64,000 bases of DNA from Liquidambar formosana (GCA_039720395.1 CM077833.1:32523478-32587477), one strand, 5' to 3'; positions 1-12,126 are shown, counted from the first letter of the stretch. The notes: generated by a model from the letters alone, not told the origin. Numbers and translations are program-made.

Positions 1-2415
1 CTATTACAAATAGAACAAACAACAAAATGTATTTCGCTCCATATCAACAAAGATAAATATTTAAATAATAATAAATGATTAAAATGAAAGATATGAACGC
101 CTATGCAACACTAGGTCAACCTATAGATTTAAACACATATGAGAATTATGCCCGACAGCCTGAGGCATGCAACAAGGCCTTGCATGCACCAATCCTTGGA
201 CACTCAATCCACGGTGTGAAAACCAAAGAAACACATGACAAACACTTGATGGTCAAATCATAGATGTTATGTGTAGACCTCATATAACTAACAGATTATA
301 TTACACATTCATTTATAACTATACATGTACTTACAGTTTCGTAGACACTCTGTGTAGCCTCTATTTCATATTAAGAATCTCCATCCCTTAATGAATAAAT
401 TTTTTAAAAAAAAATTGAAGACATATGGAGATCTTTGTAGGACTTTAAAATATATATTTACATAACACTGATAATAAAAAAAACCACGTTGACAATTGCC
501 TGCCCCACTTAGGCTCATTAAGCAATATAGAGTCAGGCTTGCCTTAGGCACGCTGGGCTGTAGGCTTGGGCTCAAAAATATTTCATTTGGTTCAGATTTG
601 GTTCAGTTCAGCTCATTTTAAACCCACATAGTTACAATGTCATCCAATTGCGCCAAGTTACCACTGCCCTAGCACTCCTACGTAAAATTTCCATTGGATG
701 AGGTTTCCATAATCATGGATGTAAAGTTAAACTGGATGTAAAGTTAAACTCTATTGTCAAATTATTTTCATTATGAGATAAGTGATGCTTACATATAGAC
801 TACCCTTCTAGAGCCCTAAGGCACGTAAACTAAATAATGTACCTACCAAATTAAGTGACAATGGAATTGGGAATCCTCTAAAAACAGTTCAAAAATCTTC
901 TGCACTAGCAATGTGAGTAATCAAAAACCACTTCTATAGACTAAATTCCAAAATCCAAATGCAGCTTAAAAACAAAAAACAGAAACTAACAGCTTTGCTC
1001 TGTAAATAACTGCATTTGATATGAAATCAAAAACGATAAGAAGAAAAAAAACCACTCTACCACACCATACAACTTGCTTGAATATCTTTGGCATGTTATG
1101 ATGAATTTCAAATAGAAATACTGACCCGGTTGACTGTTGAGAAGTCATAAGAAAGTAAATCATGAAATCTTACAACAGCCAGCCCAGTCCATACCTGTTA
1201 TATAATCCATACCAGAATCCCATTTGTAGAATAAAGAATTTAATAAATGCTCTTTAAGGCTCACTTCAAATCAAAATATCTAACCTGATAGAAGTTCAGG
1301 AAGGTATGAAAATCTTTGCAGGGCTGAACACAAGCCTTGCTTTGTCCAACTTGACTTGGAGTTCAGGTCACTACCTTCTTTTGTAGGGTTCAACCTTGGC
1401 CTAACAGGATCGATTCCACTCATCTCATTTTTTACTCGCCAATCAAACTAGTTTGGTGCCCACCAAATCCAACAAAATAAACAGTATCAAGCAATAACAG
1501 AATATAACCCATAATAATTAACAAGCAAATAATTTTATAAACAACACAAAGCCCATAACTTGGCCCATAAGCCTGGAAATTGAACTTGGTCTCAAGTCAT
1601 AAAGCATTGAACTGGCATGCAACATAGTTTTTGCAACTTCATTAGAGTGGCTACTAATCCAAAAATGTGATGGCATGATGACCAGACAGTAGTAACTCTG
1701 TAAAGAACATTCAAAATTACCCTAGTTGCCACACCTACCACCTCTTTCAGATTCTTTCATGTTTAAATATAAGCAACTCTAACTATGCCTGTTTGTTAGG
1801 TCACCTACTACTAAATCAATTTGATTTTTTTTTATTTTAATTTTAGAAAGAAAGGAGTAAATCTTAGTTTGGTATAAATTTTCCGTTTCAATTCTACCCC
1901 ATATCTAAAATAATTTCACGCGTGATTTATTATTTTGATGATTAGATCATTGCATGGTTATTGTAACCAACCAACCCTATCAAGCACACACTATGTATCT
2001 AAGGAGTGCAAGACCTCATCCAAAACTTGAGATCTACCAAAAATAATGTTGTTCATAATCTCTAAGTTATATTTGAACACAGACTAAAGAAAAAAGGACA
2101 CAAAACAAAAAGATTATAGACAGAACCCAGTACCAGAACAGGTTAAAAAGCAACACAAAACTCAGAAATCTAGTGTCTTAGTCTGCACAAAGGACCATGA
2201 ACACTGAACGCTTCTAACATCAACTAAAAATCTTTCACCAATTCTAAACTCCTAGTTCAACCGAACCTAATAATTTAACTGACCATTCAAGATAACATCA
2301 TTTTCAAGTTTAAGCTACATAAACAAAGTATCCAGCCTAGAATGATTACCAATAAGAGAAAATTGCCACAGCAAGCTCCCACAGGGTGGAAAGACAAAAC
2401 GGTTAGAAATTCACT
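1..2415. other. Left-edge intergenic DNA, no gene recognised
   Basis: AT-rich sequence with no open frame resembling a known protein and no convincing splice-bounded exon series. Its right end is the 3' flank of U2AF35, so the last few hundred bases probably hold that gene's 3' UTR. The far left could be an intron or flank of a gene outside the window; I cannot tell which. Confidence 0.5.
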
Positions 2416-3252
2416 TCACTGCCTCGTTTCCTTTTCTCGATTCCACTGTTCAATCCTAGCTCGACGTTCCTCACTCCCTCCCCTAACCGGACTCCTGCTC
2501 CGCCTCGGGCTCCTATGTTTACTCCGTCCACCATCACTGTCATACCTCCCGTGCCTATCTCCGCTCCGCCTCCCATTCCCACGGTGGTCCCGATCCCGAT
2601 AATCCCCACCGCGCCTATCATAATCCCTCCTGTAACGGGGACTCAAACTCCTGCTCCGGCTCCGGCTCCGGCTCCCTCTATACCCGCTGTACCTCCCGAA
2701 CAGCTTCCTCCTCAATTCCCTCCCAATCAACTTCACATGCATGAAATTACAGTACCCTCCTCGGTTACAATTGTTTTCCTCGAACTGTCGACAAGTGGCT
2801 TCACGAAAATCCGTGACTGGCGAGAAGTCAGCAATAATTGGGCGGCCGGAGTAAAACCTGCCCTGCAAAGCTTGCAAAGCGGCGGCGGCCTGCTCTTCCT
2901 CCTTGAACTGGACATAAACGTTGCCGATCATGTGATCGGCAAGGTTATCGCAGACGTTGAGGTTCTCAATCTCTCCGAACTTGCCGAGTTCTTCAAAGAT
3001 GTCTTCGTAGAAGTCCTCAAAGTGTTCCTGGATCTTTCGAGGATCAATAGGCTGGCCTTGAGCATCGACACCAGGAGTGATCATGTCAGGACGCTGGTAC
3101 ATGTTGGAGAGGAGGAGAGTGGGTGAAATCGTGGGGCGATTGTGGAGACGGGAGCATCGATCGCCATGGCGACAAGCACCAATCTTGAAGTAGAATGGAC
3201 AGTTCACGCGGTCCTTCTCGGTGCCGAAGATGGAAGCTAAGTGCTCCGCCAT
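2416..3252 (-). CDS. U2AF35: U2AF small subunit (U2AF35), splicing factor
   Basis: Small subunit of the U2AF heterodimer, which recognises the AG at the 3' splice site and helps recruit U2 snRNP in the nucleus. The predicted protein has 278 residues. It opens with [15 protein letters not shown], the near-invariant plant start, so I take the ATG at 3252 rather than an in-frame codon 63 bases upstream. A first CCCH zinc finger lies at C18, C27, C33, H37. A U2AF-homology RRM-like domain follows to about residue 149. A second CCCH finger is at C154, C162, C168, H172. An arginine/serine-rich tail runs from about residue 190 with many SR/RS pairs and ends in the conserved [13 protein letters not shown] block. 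The coding region is intronless and complete, and the length fits plant homologues (about 280-300). An intron in the 5' UTR is usual for the family; I did not place one. Confidence 0.96.
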   Translation of the reverse strand: MAEHLASIFGTEKDRVNCPFYFKIGACRHGDRCSRLHNRPTISPTLLLSNMYQRPDMITPGVDAQGQPIDPRKIQEHFEDFYEDIFEELGKFGEIENLNVCDNLADHMIGNVYVQFKEEEQAAAALQALQGRFYSGRPIIADFSPVTDFREATCRQFEENNCNRGGYCNFMHVKLIGRELRRKLFGRYSGYRGSRSRSRSRSLSPRYRRDYDRRGGDYRDRDHRGNGRRSGDRHGRYDSDGGRSKHRSPRRSRSPVRGGSEERRARIEQWNREKETRQ

Positions 3253-3945
3253 TGATATCCCTAATTTGCGGAGAGAGAAGGCCCTATCTAGAGGGAGATT
3301 TGTGGGAGTGAACAAACCCTAAGTTGCAGAGATTATTACCCTTAGAAATGGGAGGCCATGTTAGAAGGTTCTAGTTCCCAGTGGCCAAGGAAGCGAAGTG
3401 ACACAAACTCATCAGTCATCACCCATCACTGAAATCCGCTCCTCCAAGTCCGGCAACTAATCAAATGGTCCGTTTTAGGATTTATATAGGGGTGGACTTT
3501 ATGTTGCATCAGGACCATTCCTCTCTGTTTGACTGAAATGTTAAGTTGTTGACCGACTCATCACCTTATCTTTGCCCAAAGGGCCGTATTTTTACCCGAC
3601 CCGAAATAATCAGAACAGCCCGTGTGAGCGAACCGATATTTCACTCTTCCCATCTTTAATTTTAAAATTATGAATTAAGGTTAGATCACCCCAAGCAATT
3701 TTTTATACTATTCTTAGATTGTTGGAACTCGCTAAATTCAAAGGTCTGTGAAAAATTCAAGTGAAAAAATAACTACAAATAATAATGAGATTCTTATATC
3801 TTGCAATAACTCAAAATCATATGAATATTTTTTAGTATTGAAAGTATTTAATGGGTAGAACAAGATCCGTTGAAGAAAGGTTTGAAAAATTGAAATGAGT
3901 ATTGGGAAATAGCGATGGTGGTATTTGGATTCATAATATAATAAA
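3253..3945. other. Upstream region of U2AF35
   Basis: Non-coding 5' flank of the minus-strand U2AF35 gene, expected to hold its 5' UTR and promoter. No clear TATA box or intron boundary was assigned. The right part is AT-rich and ends at the target-site duplication of the neighbouring foldback element. Confidence 0.5.
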
Positions 3946-4354
3946 GGATTAGGCTATTGCTATCACATAAAATACTTTAAACCCCCTATTTAATTTATCT
4001 TTTTTAAGTTTTATGAAAAATATAAAAAAAATTTACGAAAACTAATTACGTAGTCTATTAGAAAACATCATTCCGGACAACTTTGTAGAAAAATTTGTTT
4101 CCAAAATTTGTTATTTAAGTACACTTTTTGACCATTTTTCATGAAAAATGAAATAAATATTGTAAATGGCCAAAAAGTCAGCTTAAATGATAGATTTTGG
4201 AAAAACTTCATTTGCAAAGTTGTTCAGAACGATATTTTTTAGTGAATAGTGTAACTAGTTTTTGTAAAACCCCCTTATATTTTTCATAAAATCTTAAAAA
4301 GTATAAATTAATGGGGAGCTTAGAGTACTTTATGTGGTAGTAATAGCCCTCTCC
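3946..4354. mobile_element. Foldback MITE, Mutator-like, 409 bp
   Basis: Almost the whole element is one imperfect palindrome: the left arm (from 3946) pairs with the reverse complement of the right arm (to 4354), meeting near 4135-4170. The ends read GGATTAGGCTATTGCTATCA and, reverse-complemented, GGAGAGGGCTATTACTACCA. It is flanked by a perfect 9-bp direct repeat, TATAATAAA, at 3937-3945 and 4355-4363. Long terminal inverted repeats and a 9-bp target-site duplication are the hallmark of Mutator-like elements. There is no coding capacity, so it is non-autonomous. Confidence 0.88.
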
Positions 4355-4753
4355 TATAATAAACTAACAATGCATTCTCCTCTTGCGTTTTTTCCTTTTT
4401 GATAACATAGATCAAAAATTTATTGCATTAATTAATTTATAACAATCCTAAGACTTTGAAACATACAACTTCCCTCCACATAGGGGGAAAAATGCCACTT
4501 ATGACTAATGGCTATCCTCTCAAGCACTAGATTCATGCGATTACTATTTAGAAGTCCTTGGGGCCTCAGAGTAGAGTTCTTTGCTTTTTGCTTTTACTAG
4601 ATTTTTGCTTGATGTAGCTGTGGAATTTCCACCCCCGCAATGAACCCACAAAAAGTGGGGTTGGGAGTGGGAAGGATTTATCACATTTATTTGATTATGG
4701 ATTACCTCTTCAGGAGAGAAAAACTCGTTTCTCCGTTTGAAATATACCTTTAA

Positions 4754-5092
4754 GAGCATCTTTAATAGGATTAGCTATTTTTTTCTATACTTTAGAGAGC
4801 TTGATAAGAGCTTCTTCTTATTTAACAAAGGAAGCCAAGAGGGTTTTCCACGGCCAGTTAAAGTAAAGAACTCCTATTTAAGTGAGAGTTCCAACAGAAT
4901 TGGTTATTTTTTTCCTTAATGAGACTAATTATTTTTTCTGTCCTTTAGCTAAGAGAGTCAAGATGGCTAGTTATATTTAGAGCCTCAAAAAGGCCTAGCT
5001 ATTTTAGAGAATTGGATAACTAGCCTTTTGGAGATGGTGCTACTCTCTACTTTAGCTAAAAAATTAAAATAGTTAGCCTCTTGGAGATGCTC
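4754..5092. mobile_element. Tourist-like MITE (PIF/Harbinger), about 339 bp
   Basis: The left end GAGCATCTTTAATAGGATTA matches the reverse complement of the right end, GAGCATCTCCAAGAGGCTAA. Both are flanked by TAA (4751-4753 and 5093-5095), the 3-bp target preferred by PIF/Harbinger elements. The interior has several diverged copies of a TTAGCTA/TAGCTAA motif and no reading frame. Confidence 0.75.
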
Positions 5093-5331
5093 TAAGTACT
5101 CTTGGGTGCTCGAGAACATATGTTTGGCTCATACAACAGATGAACTTAATCCCATAGAGCTGATGCACAAACCAGTCATTAGCTTTTACTAATCACCCCT
5201 GTTTCATATGAGCAGAATTCAGGTTAATTCCCCAGGGGTCCAATGGGTCATTAAATTAAGCTTCTTTTCCCATAAATGCTCGACATTAATGATATTTCGT
5301 TATTAGCTATTCAGTTGTTTCCCCATCCCTC

Positions 5332-5502
5332 GAGTGAGTCTTCTATATAATTGTGACATGGCCACGTTGTATCATGGGCCACTAAGAGTCGAGTAAAATG
5401 GGATTGTTAGACCAAAAAGTACTCTAACAATCCCACTTTACTTACTCTCCTTGACTTGTGATACTACATCAGCCATATCACTGTTATATATAAATTTTTC
5501 TT
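5332..5502. mobile_element. 171-bp foldback MITE, copy 1
   Basis: A palindromic element: the left arm starting GAGTGAGTCTTCTATATAAT pairs with the right arm read backwards, and the arms meet near 5415-5425. It belongs to the same family as 57136-57306 and has the same length. The flanks CCATCCCTC (5323-5331) and CCATTCATC (5503-5511) match at 7 of 9 positions, compatible with an aged 9-bp target-site duplication as in Mutator-like elements. Confidence 0.8.
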
Positions 5503-6025
5503 CCATTCATCATGCCATACTGCAGGTATGTAGGGATGCTGGATCGGATACTGCTGGACACAGCCATTGAGCATTGGATTAACGGGGGAAGGTAGAAAAA
5601 CATGCCGCAAGATTCTCAAGTTTTCTATTTGAAAAGAAAGAGGCCACAGTACCAAATGAAATTAACGGCGAATGAAAATTACATAACTATCCAAACTAGC
5701 ATTACTTACTAAAAAAGAATCAGAACCACATAGTGCATCCAGAATTCCAGATTCAATACAGAACATGAATAGTAAAATATCATTAACACAGCACTAACAA
5801 ACTCATACATAGTGTATAAATATAGCACAATTGTGCTTGCCCAACAATTTATCAACTTCATGGAAAAGAAAATAAAATAGAAAAATTCCAAATTGTGTGA
5901 GCAAACATCAAGAAATGGATTGAAAATAAATGGATCACGCTTTAGAGAAAAAAGCTGACCCATGCACAAAATCATACAACACAACATCGAGCATGAATAA
6001 AAGCATACAATATGACTACAAAATG

Positions 6026-9000
6026 TCATCTGGGAAGACTGTCTAAAGGAAAGTTGCGTAGTGGATTTTCACTCAATAGCTCTGTTTCCCTGCACAACGT
6101 AAGATTACAAAATGTCACTAAAAAATGCAGCTTGCTAAGCAAACACCAAAAAAATACTCTAATGCGTATTTGCTTACTTTTTAAAATATCGGCCATCACC
6201 CTCTCTAAGCTGCAAAGTCTTAGACTTTCCACCCTCACCACCAATTTTATGTATTCTGGTAACAAATTGGGTAACAAATTATTAACCAATCAAAGGAAAT
6301 ATCAACAATGAGAATATAAAACAGGTCCAGTTTTCATCTTGCTTAACAAAGCATTGGGATTCAAAATGCAGAAACTGATTGGGGGAAATTAATCTTTGTA
6401 GAACTAAATGTCAGACTTGTGTATTGTATGACTCACTCTGCACATTCCTCATCAACAAACACCTCAATGCAGGCGCTTGTAGCTGCTCCCCCAGTTCTAA
6501 ACCCAGGTCTCCGTGGAACCTGAAAAAAGTGGATTTAATGGATTAAATAGTTGTTCGGTATGATGTAAGGAAGCCATAAACAGCAGTTGAAGCAATTGTA
6601 AGACAAAATTGATTAAAAATAAAAAAGAGAAGAGAAACAGATAGACCTTATACGATGTCCACTTGGTGGGAATTGCATTATTTTCTTTGTTTCTCTCCTT
6701 TTGAGTTCCAAGATTGTTCCAGGAATTCAAGCCTGTCTTTAACAACTCTGGTTGATGACCCAAAGTGATATCGGCATTTGTATCTTTAAAAATGGTAAGT
6801 GGAGCCACATGAGCCCTATTAAATATAATTGAAACAAAAAAGAAATTAGGAGAACATTGTATACTATAACACAGACCCAACTTGGTAAGAAAAACACTCT
6901 GCTGTTGTCGACTTGTCGTTAATAAATTGTCAGCTCGGTAAACAACCAAATCTCTCAAGGTATGGACATATATATGTGTAACACTATCTCATCCAAAGAA
7001 AAGGAAACAAGGAATCATGGGGGTCTTTAAAAACCTACGTGCATGTGTATACAATGGACATTAAAAAGACAAGTAATGGTAATACCATAGAAATCAAAAA
7101 AGAAAACAGCATATACCAAATTACTGATCACTCAACAGTGCCTCACCCAAACTTCCCAATTGTTCTTTTTCAAGAAAACCATAAATACCCAAAGTTAATT
7201 AGAATATATATATTTATAAATATATATATACACATCAATCAAGTATGAATTCTTTCCAAGATTTACAACTTTTGAACAAACATAGTAAAGGCCACATAGA
7301 TTGACTGAGAAGAATATAATTTATTTACATTTGAAGACCCTTTTACACTTTCTTTCTTTAAATATATATATATATATATATATTTATTTCCTTCATAATA
7401 GGGAGGATCCTAAAACGTATATAATTATATACTTATGTTGAGGCAACTTAGTCTTCTATATCAGGGGTAAAATGATTCCTCCAATGTTAATATTTTCTTC
7501 TTTCACTTTGGTGTTCCAGGTTGCTAATTTTGGCTGGAGTTTATGGATTATAGAACTTATTTGGGATCAGAAGATAAATTAACTAGTCAATGGGCTCTTA
7601 GAATAGACAAATCATTTCTAAGAGTAGCAACTGGCAGAAGGACCCTCAAGTATATAAAGAACTCTGTATCCTCACCTTTCTGGTTTCAATTTCTTCCTAA
7701 CAAGATCTGAATTCTCTGTAGTCTGCCTCCCTGCAACATTGGGAAGGTCTTAGAATGCAAAATCTTTAATAGAAGAGAATAGCAATGGTTCTTACGATTT
7801 TCTCCGCTTGCCAGGACACTTCCAAAGCTGCGAACTGGCAACCGATTCTCTGTTGAATCCTCCTAAAAATTGAAAGAAATAAATGAATAACCAGTAAAAA
7901 ATTAAAATAAATCATCTGCATTGCCTTAGTCCCATACCTCCTCTGTAGCTTTTGATCTTCTCATTGAACGTGCAAAATATTTCTTATAGGCTGCCTCCAA
8001 TTTTTCTCTTGGTTGAGCATTACTAAAGCATGGAAACATTAATTAGAGACACATCTGTCAATGCTTAAGAATCATTAATGAACAGAAGATTTTAAAAAAC
8101 AATGTGTGCTTAAAAGTTCACATAGAATTTTTATTTTTTTATTTTTTTTCAAAAGTAACGGAAAGAAGAAAGAAGTTTAGCCCTTGATAACACATCCAAA
8201 CAAGATTCCAATTCCAGATTTTCAGAAACAAGTCCCTCAGAGTTCCAATCCTTCAACTTTAAAATCAACAAGTCAGCAGCATCAGCAACACCATTCAGTT
8301 TTTTTACAACAAGTCAACGAAAACTTTTATCCCAGCCACTAAGGCTGATGGAATGGAGATTCCATTAGCGAAAAAAAAGTTACAGTTTGGTAGTCCTAAA
8401 GAATGGAATGGTCATTCCCATGTGAGAGCCTATTCCCTCCAAGGAAGGAATAGCCATTCCACCCCAAACAAAGAGGAATGGCCATTCCCACCCCTTAAGG
8501 AATAAAATCACAAAAAGTGGGTTCCGCCTCAACTCTCCCATTCCATTCCCACCCTTACCAAATCATTGGAATGAAATGACCATTCCCATTCCATTCTCAT
8601 TCTCATTCACATTCCATTCGCATTCACATTCTATTCCCGCAAACCAAATGCAGCCTTGGGGTCTGCTACGTTTATCTTTTCTTAGCATTTAACTCTAGGG
8701 TGTATACTACTGGTCAACAAAGCCTTTTATCACAGCTACCAAGGGTGTGTACTACAGGTCAACAAAGCCTTTTATCCCAGCAACCAAGGGTTTTCTTGCT
8801 ATGTAACTCTATATAAGGCCACATGTCCATATGTCAAATTAAATAACCAACAATATTCAACTTAAATTTTTATAAAAATATTGAATCATAACTCATAAGC
8901 AACAGGAAACTGCTATATATGATTAAAAGAAATTGCTCAGACACATAGCATACCTAGCCATCCCACGATTAAATATTTCATTTGCACTTCTAATCTTATT

Positions 9001-10567
9001 CTTGGCTTCCATGTGCAAAGCATATGATATGTAAAAGACCGAATGTGTATGCCCAATTTTGTTTGCATCCAGAAAACTGTATATGACTTCCGCATCAACA
9101 CAATTTTCAGCCTGCAATGCCATTTCAAAATAAACATCAATTTTCACGAACATTGTTTGAACAGTTTATAATCCAAGACACATAAGAAACATGGATAATG
9201 TATTGTAGTCTTAATAGTTAAAGGAAAATTAAAAATTAAGGTAAAAATAACCCACATATTCCAACCACACTTTCAGGTAACGTAGATCATCCTTGTAGCG
9301 ATTGTCATGCCAGAAGGTGCGCACACATTGTTCATATATCACAACAAGTCCTGAGCAGTCTCCGCCAGGGGGAAATGACTCCTGGACCCATTTAATACAC
9401 CTTCAAAATGGCAAAAAAGGAGGTCAATAGTTACTTGGAATAGTTCAGGGGGTTCTTTGTTTGCTTTTAAAATTCAGGAGAGTTTATCACAAACATTTGG
9501 GAACATGCCTATAAAATGTGTGGAACATTTGGGAAGTAGTCCAAGTAGTTTTGTTATGTGAAAAGATACAACTTTAAAAATGGCAAACACGAAGAGAAAT
9601 GCTAGAACTTTTGATGGGGTTGAGAAGTCTATTATTGACCTCAAGGCTTCCTTTGTTAAGTCTTTATTTTTGTGGTATTCTAGTCACACTAATACTTGTA
9701 ATCTTTCTTTTGTTAAATTTGTGGATTACTTTAAGCTACAGAGGGTAGTGTGGTTAGTCATTGTATATGGCTTATGTACATGGGCTAAGCCCTTTTTGTT
9801 CATCAATACAAATTTACCTTATCAAAAAAAAAAAAAGAGAACAACTTTACCAGTGAAAAGTCACACGAGCAGGAGCAAATGAGTATTCAGTATATCGCAA
9901 ATTGGTTATCACACAAGGCACCAATGAACAGTAGCAATATATCACACATGGGATCAAGGTATCTCGTCAGACTTCCCAATATACAATCTTCAAAACCCTA
10001 ACCCTAATCCTCTGTTTGGTTGGTGAGGAAAAAAAGAAAAAAAAAGAGATCACATGCTTTCTGTTGTTTTAGCTTCCAGAGAACGAAGAAAGAGTCGACT
10101 ACTATGATTAAAAATATTAGTTTCTTGCTATTTTCCTACATTTTCTCAGCAACCAAACAAGACATCAAGTCCGAGCAACAAGATTCAGGAAAGAAAAGTT
10201 AGATGCGGGTGAACTCACTCGAGCCATGGTTGAAGGGGATCATCTCCTTTATACTCATCAATGGCCTCGATCAACCTCCTAAACGCCCAAAAAACAGAAA
10301 AGAAGAAAGAGAATAAGGAAAAAAGATTATCGAAGAAAGAAATTAGCGAGACGAATAGAAAGATTTGGGAGAATACCTTCGCTTGTCAAGGAGAAAGTTC
10401 TTGAGTTGGTAGTCAGTGTGGGATTTGAGGGCGTCGTTTAGGAGGCTCACGTTTCGACCTCTCTTCAAGGGCCTCACGTTTTCCTTGAAGAGTTCCCATT
10501 CGTTACCCGTTTGTTGCTTTGAGCATAGAAACTCCGTCTCTGGATCTAAGCTCTGAACTTCCTCCAT
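6026..10567 (-). CDS. BUBR1: BUBR1/MAD3-like spindle checkpoint protein
   Basis: Plant MAD3/BUBR1-type protein: part of the mitotic checkpoint complex that holds APC/C-CDC20 until kinetochores attach; no kinase domain, as in the plant family. Eleven exons on the minus strand, all with GT/AG borders and consistent phase: 10377-10567, 10219-10278, 9256-9400, 8954-9111, 7938-8022, 7796-7862, 7676-7730, 6647-6815, 6437-6519, 6178-6255, 6026-6089. They total 1,155 nt and 384 residues, close to the Arabidopsis protein. A first KEN box is at residues 28-30 inside LFKENVRPLKRGR. A MAD3/BUB1 TPR-like domain follows (about 50-205). A second KEN box is at 297-299 (RNKENN). The tail ends NPLRNFPLDSLPR. 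The ATG at 10567 sits right after a CT/GA repeat. Introns hold a LINE tail and a GGAATG-rich element. No breaks seen. Confidence 0.94.
7361..7383. repeat. (AT)n microsatellite in a BUBR1 intron
   Basis: An uninterrupted run of alternating A and T of about 23 bases inside the large intron between the exons at 6647-6815 and 7676-7730. Confidence 0.9.
8309..8793. repeat. Three diverged copies of a roughly 47-bp repeat, split by an insertion
   Basis: The unit (core GGTCAACAAAGCCTTTTATC) occurs in tandem at about 8700-8746 and 8746-8793. A third, more diverged copy, ending CTTTTATCCCAGCCACTAAGG, sits at about 8309-8343. Between the first copy and the tandem pair lies the GGAATG-rich element, so the simplest reading is that this element inserted into an existing tandem array. 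All of it is inside a BUBR1 intron. Confidence 0.7.
8378..8656. mobile_element. GGAATG/CATTCC-rich MITE-like element
   Basis: Dense degenerate GGAATGG and CCATTCC motifs in both orientations. The right end reads CGCAAACCAAATGCAGCC; its reverse complement, GGCTGCATTTGGTTTGCGG, is only loosely echoed at the left end (TTACAGTTTGGTAGTCC). This layout is familiar from short plant transposon relics with ends like GGCTGCGTTTGGTT. I could not fix a target-site duplication, so the boundaries and superfamily are uncertain. Confidence 0.55.
9577..9840 (+). mobile_element. 5'-truncated LINE (L1-type) tail in a BUBR1 intron
   Basis: Begins inside a peptide like the C-terminal end of plant L1-type reverse-transcriptase ORFs (RNARTFDG... 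followed by IIDLKASFVKSLFLW) and ends in an A-rich tail (from about 9824). It is flanked by a perfect 9-bp target-site duplication, ACAACTTTA, at 9568-9576 and 9841-9849. Only the last few hundred bases of the element inserted, as is usual for target-primed reverse transcription. It is antisense to BUBR1. Confidence 0.85.

Positions 10568-10569
<2 letters not shown>

Positions 10570-10604
<35 letters not shown>
10570..10604. repeat. (CT)n / (GA)n repeat at the BUBR1 start
   Basis: About 17 CT units on the plus strand, that is a GA run in the BUBR1 5' UTR ending two bases before the ATG at 10567. Pyrimidine/purine repeats in 5' leaders are common in plants; here it fixes the upstream edge of the coding exon. 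Confidence 0.92.
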
Positions 10605-10607
<3 letters not shown>

Positions 10608-12052
10608 TTTTCCTTACAGGCAAAAGTTTCAAATGAGCAAAAAGCAACCGTTGGAGAGAAGAGAAGAGACGAGGGTTCAAATTTTGAATCCAATCTAGGG
10701 CTCCTGCGTTTTAACCGTCATAGGCTGGAAGTTAATGGGCTGGGCTCATTCCACCTTGTGCACAACAAGATGTTGCGAAAGTAGTTGGGCCCATATGCTG
10801 CAAAAGCCCATACCCGTAGGCTGGTGATGACTGAAAACAACAACAGCAGTACGGCACAAGTAGATAAAAGCAGCTCTGATTCGTTACTTTGTTCTGACCT
10901 TATCCAAACTTTCATGAAATAGGTTTGTTAATTTGGATAATGTTTCAAACCTGAACAGCTGCCAGCCGACAAATCAATAATAATAATAAAATTCCAAAAC
11001 TTCTCTTGGAAATGCCTGAAAATATATACTCCCTCCAGAGTCCGGCCTGTAAAATTGTCCCCTTTAGAAATAATAAAAATACGTTTCTCCCTTCAAATGC
11101 ATTTAATATGTTCACACAATTAATTTCTTTTGATTTTTCTTTTTTATAATTAATTTTGGTATTTTATATTTACCCAAAATAGCAAAGGGTATTTCCTTTA
11201 TTTCCGTGGTATAATTTATATCATGAGAAATGATAACTTAAAAGAATTCTAGCATTTTGAAAAAATTTCAATCCTTAGGCCAATGATTTATCGTTGCTTA
11301 CCCGTCATGAAAGTGACTTTTTGATTATCAACTTTAAGAATGCATTAGGTCAAAGACCAAAGAAAGAAGAAAAAAATGGATATGTTAACTTCTAAGAAGA
11401 AACAAAAATCATAAGAAACCTAAAAAGGGAGGGGGGTGTGTGAACATCCATCACTCCATCCTATTACTGAGGGCATTGATTTTCTGATGCAACCAACAAT
11501 TAAACACTTTTTTGGCTCCACATACAATAGTGGAAGGGAAAGATGAGGCTAATATTATATGAGAGTGCTCTATAGATTTATTGATGAGTTCTTTCCTACC
11601 AAATTTCCAGAAAAAAAAAAGTATCACATAATTTGCATACCCGAACTTATCAAAATTTGATATTTCTTATAATTTCGATATTTGTTTGATTAAAATTTGG
11701 TTGAATCAATGATTTTAGGGTCTTTTGTCAAATAAAAAAATTTAAGCTTCAATTCTTATCACTCTCTCTAAATCTAAAAGTTATCTCTATAAACATATGA
11801 GAACGAAGAATTCCATGTGTTAAGAAAATTAATAAGGTGAAAACCTAAAAATAAAAATGGCAATAAATGGGGTGGGTGGACATTGATTGGACGTTCCCTC
11901 ACAAATCCAAAGCAACTGGGACAGGACAAGGGGCATCTGGGTAAATCCGTCAACCATTTTGCAAATGTAACTTTCTGACCAAACTCGCTATCATCTCACC
12001 CCAAAAGGAACAGAATATAACTCCTGGTTTGGTTAGGTTAGGTTAGGTTCAA

Positions 12053-12055
<3 letters not shown>
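10605..12055. other. Intergenic region between divergent BUBR1 and CP12
   Basis: Shared upstream region of two genes pointing away from each other, about 1.5 kb. No convincing coding sequence. TACTCCCTCCAGAGTCC near 11027 resembles a Stowaway MITE terminus, but I found no matching second end. Three tandem GGTTA units near 12030-12050 precede the GA repeat before CP12. Confidence 0.5.

Positions 12056-12089
<34 letters not shown>
12056..12089. repeat. (GA)n microsatellite in the CP12 leader
   Basis: An uninterrupted GA run of about 34 bases, 37 bases upstream of the CP12 ATG, so probably within the 5' UTR. It mirrors the GA run in the BUBR1 leader. Confidence 0.9.
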
Positions 12090-12091
<2 letters not shown>

Positions 12092-12126
12092 AGATATTGA
12101 GTGTGTGTTAGGATCATCCTATTCGG

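Noticed and set aside
2515..3126. Plus-strand 203-codon frame rich in proline
   Set aside because: It is the complement of the RS-rich U2AF35 coding region and resembles no protein family.
9994..10011. AACCCTAACCCTAATCC, telomere-like repeat
   Set aside because: Only two to three units inside a BUBR1 intron; such telo-box motifs are common and do not mark a telomere.
11027..11043. Complete Stowaway MITE
   Set aside because: Only one terminus-like motif is visible; no partner end or TA duplication was found nearby.
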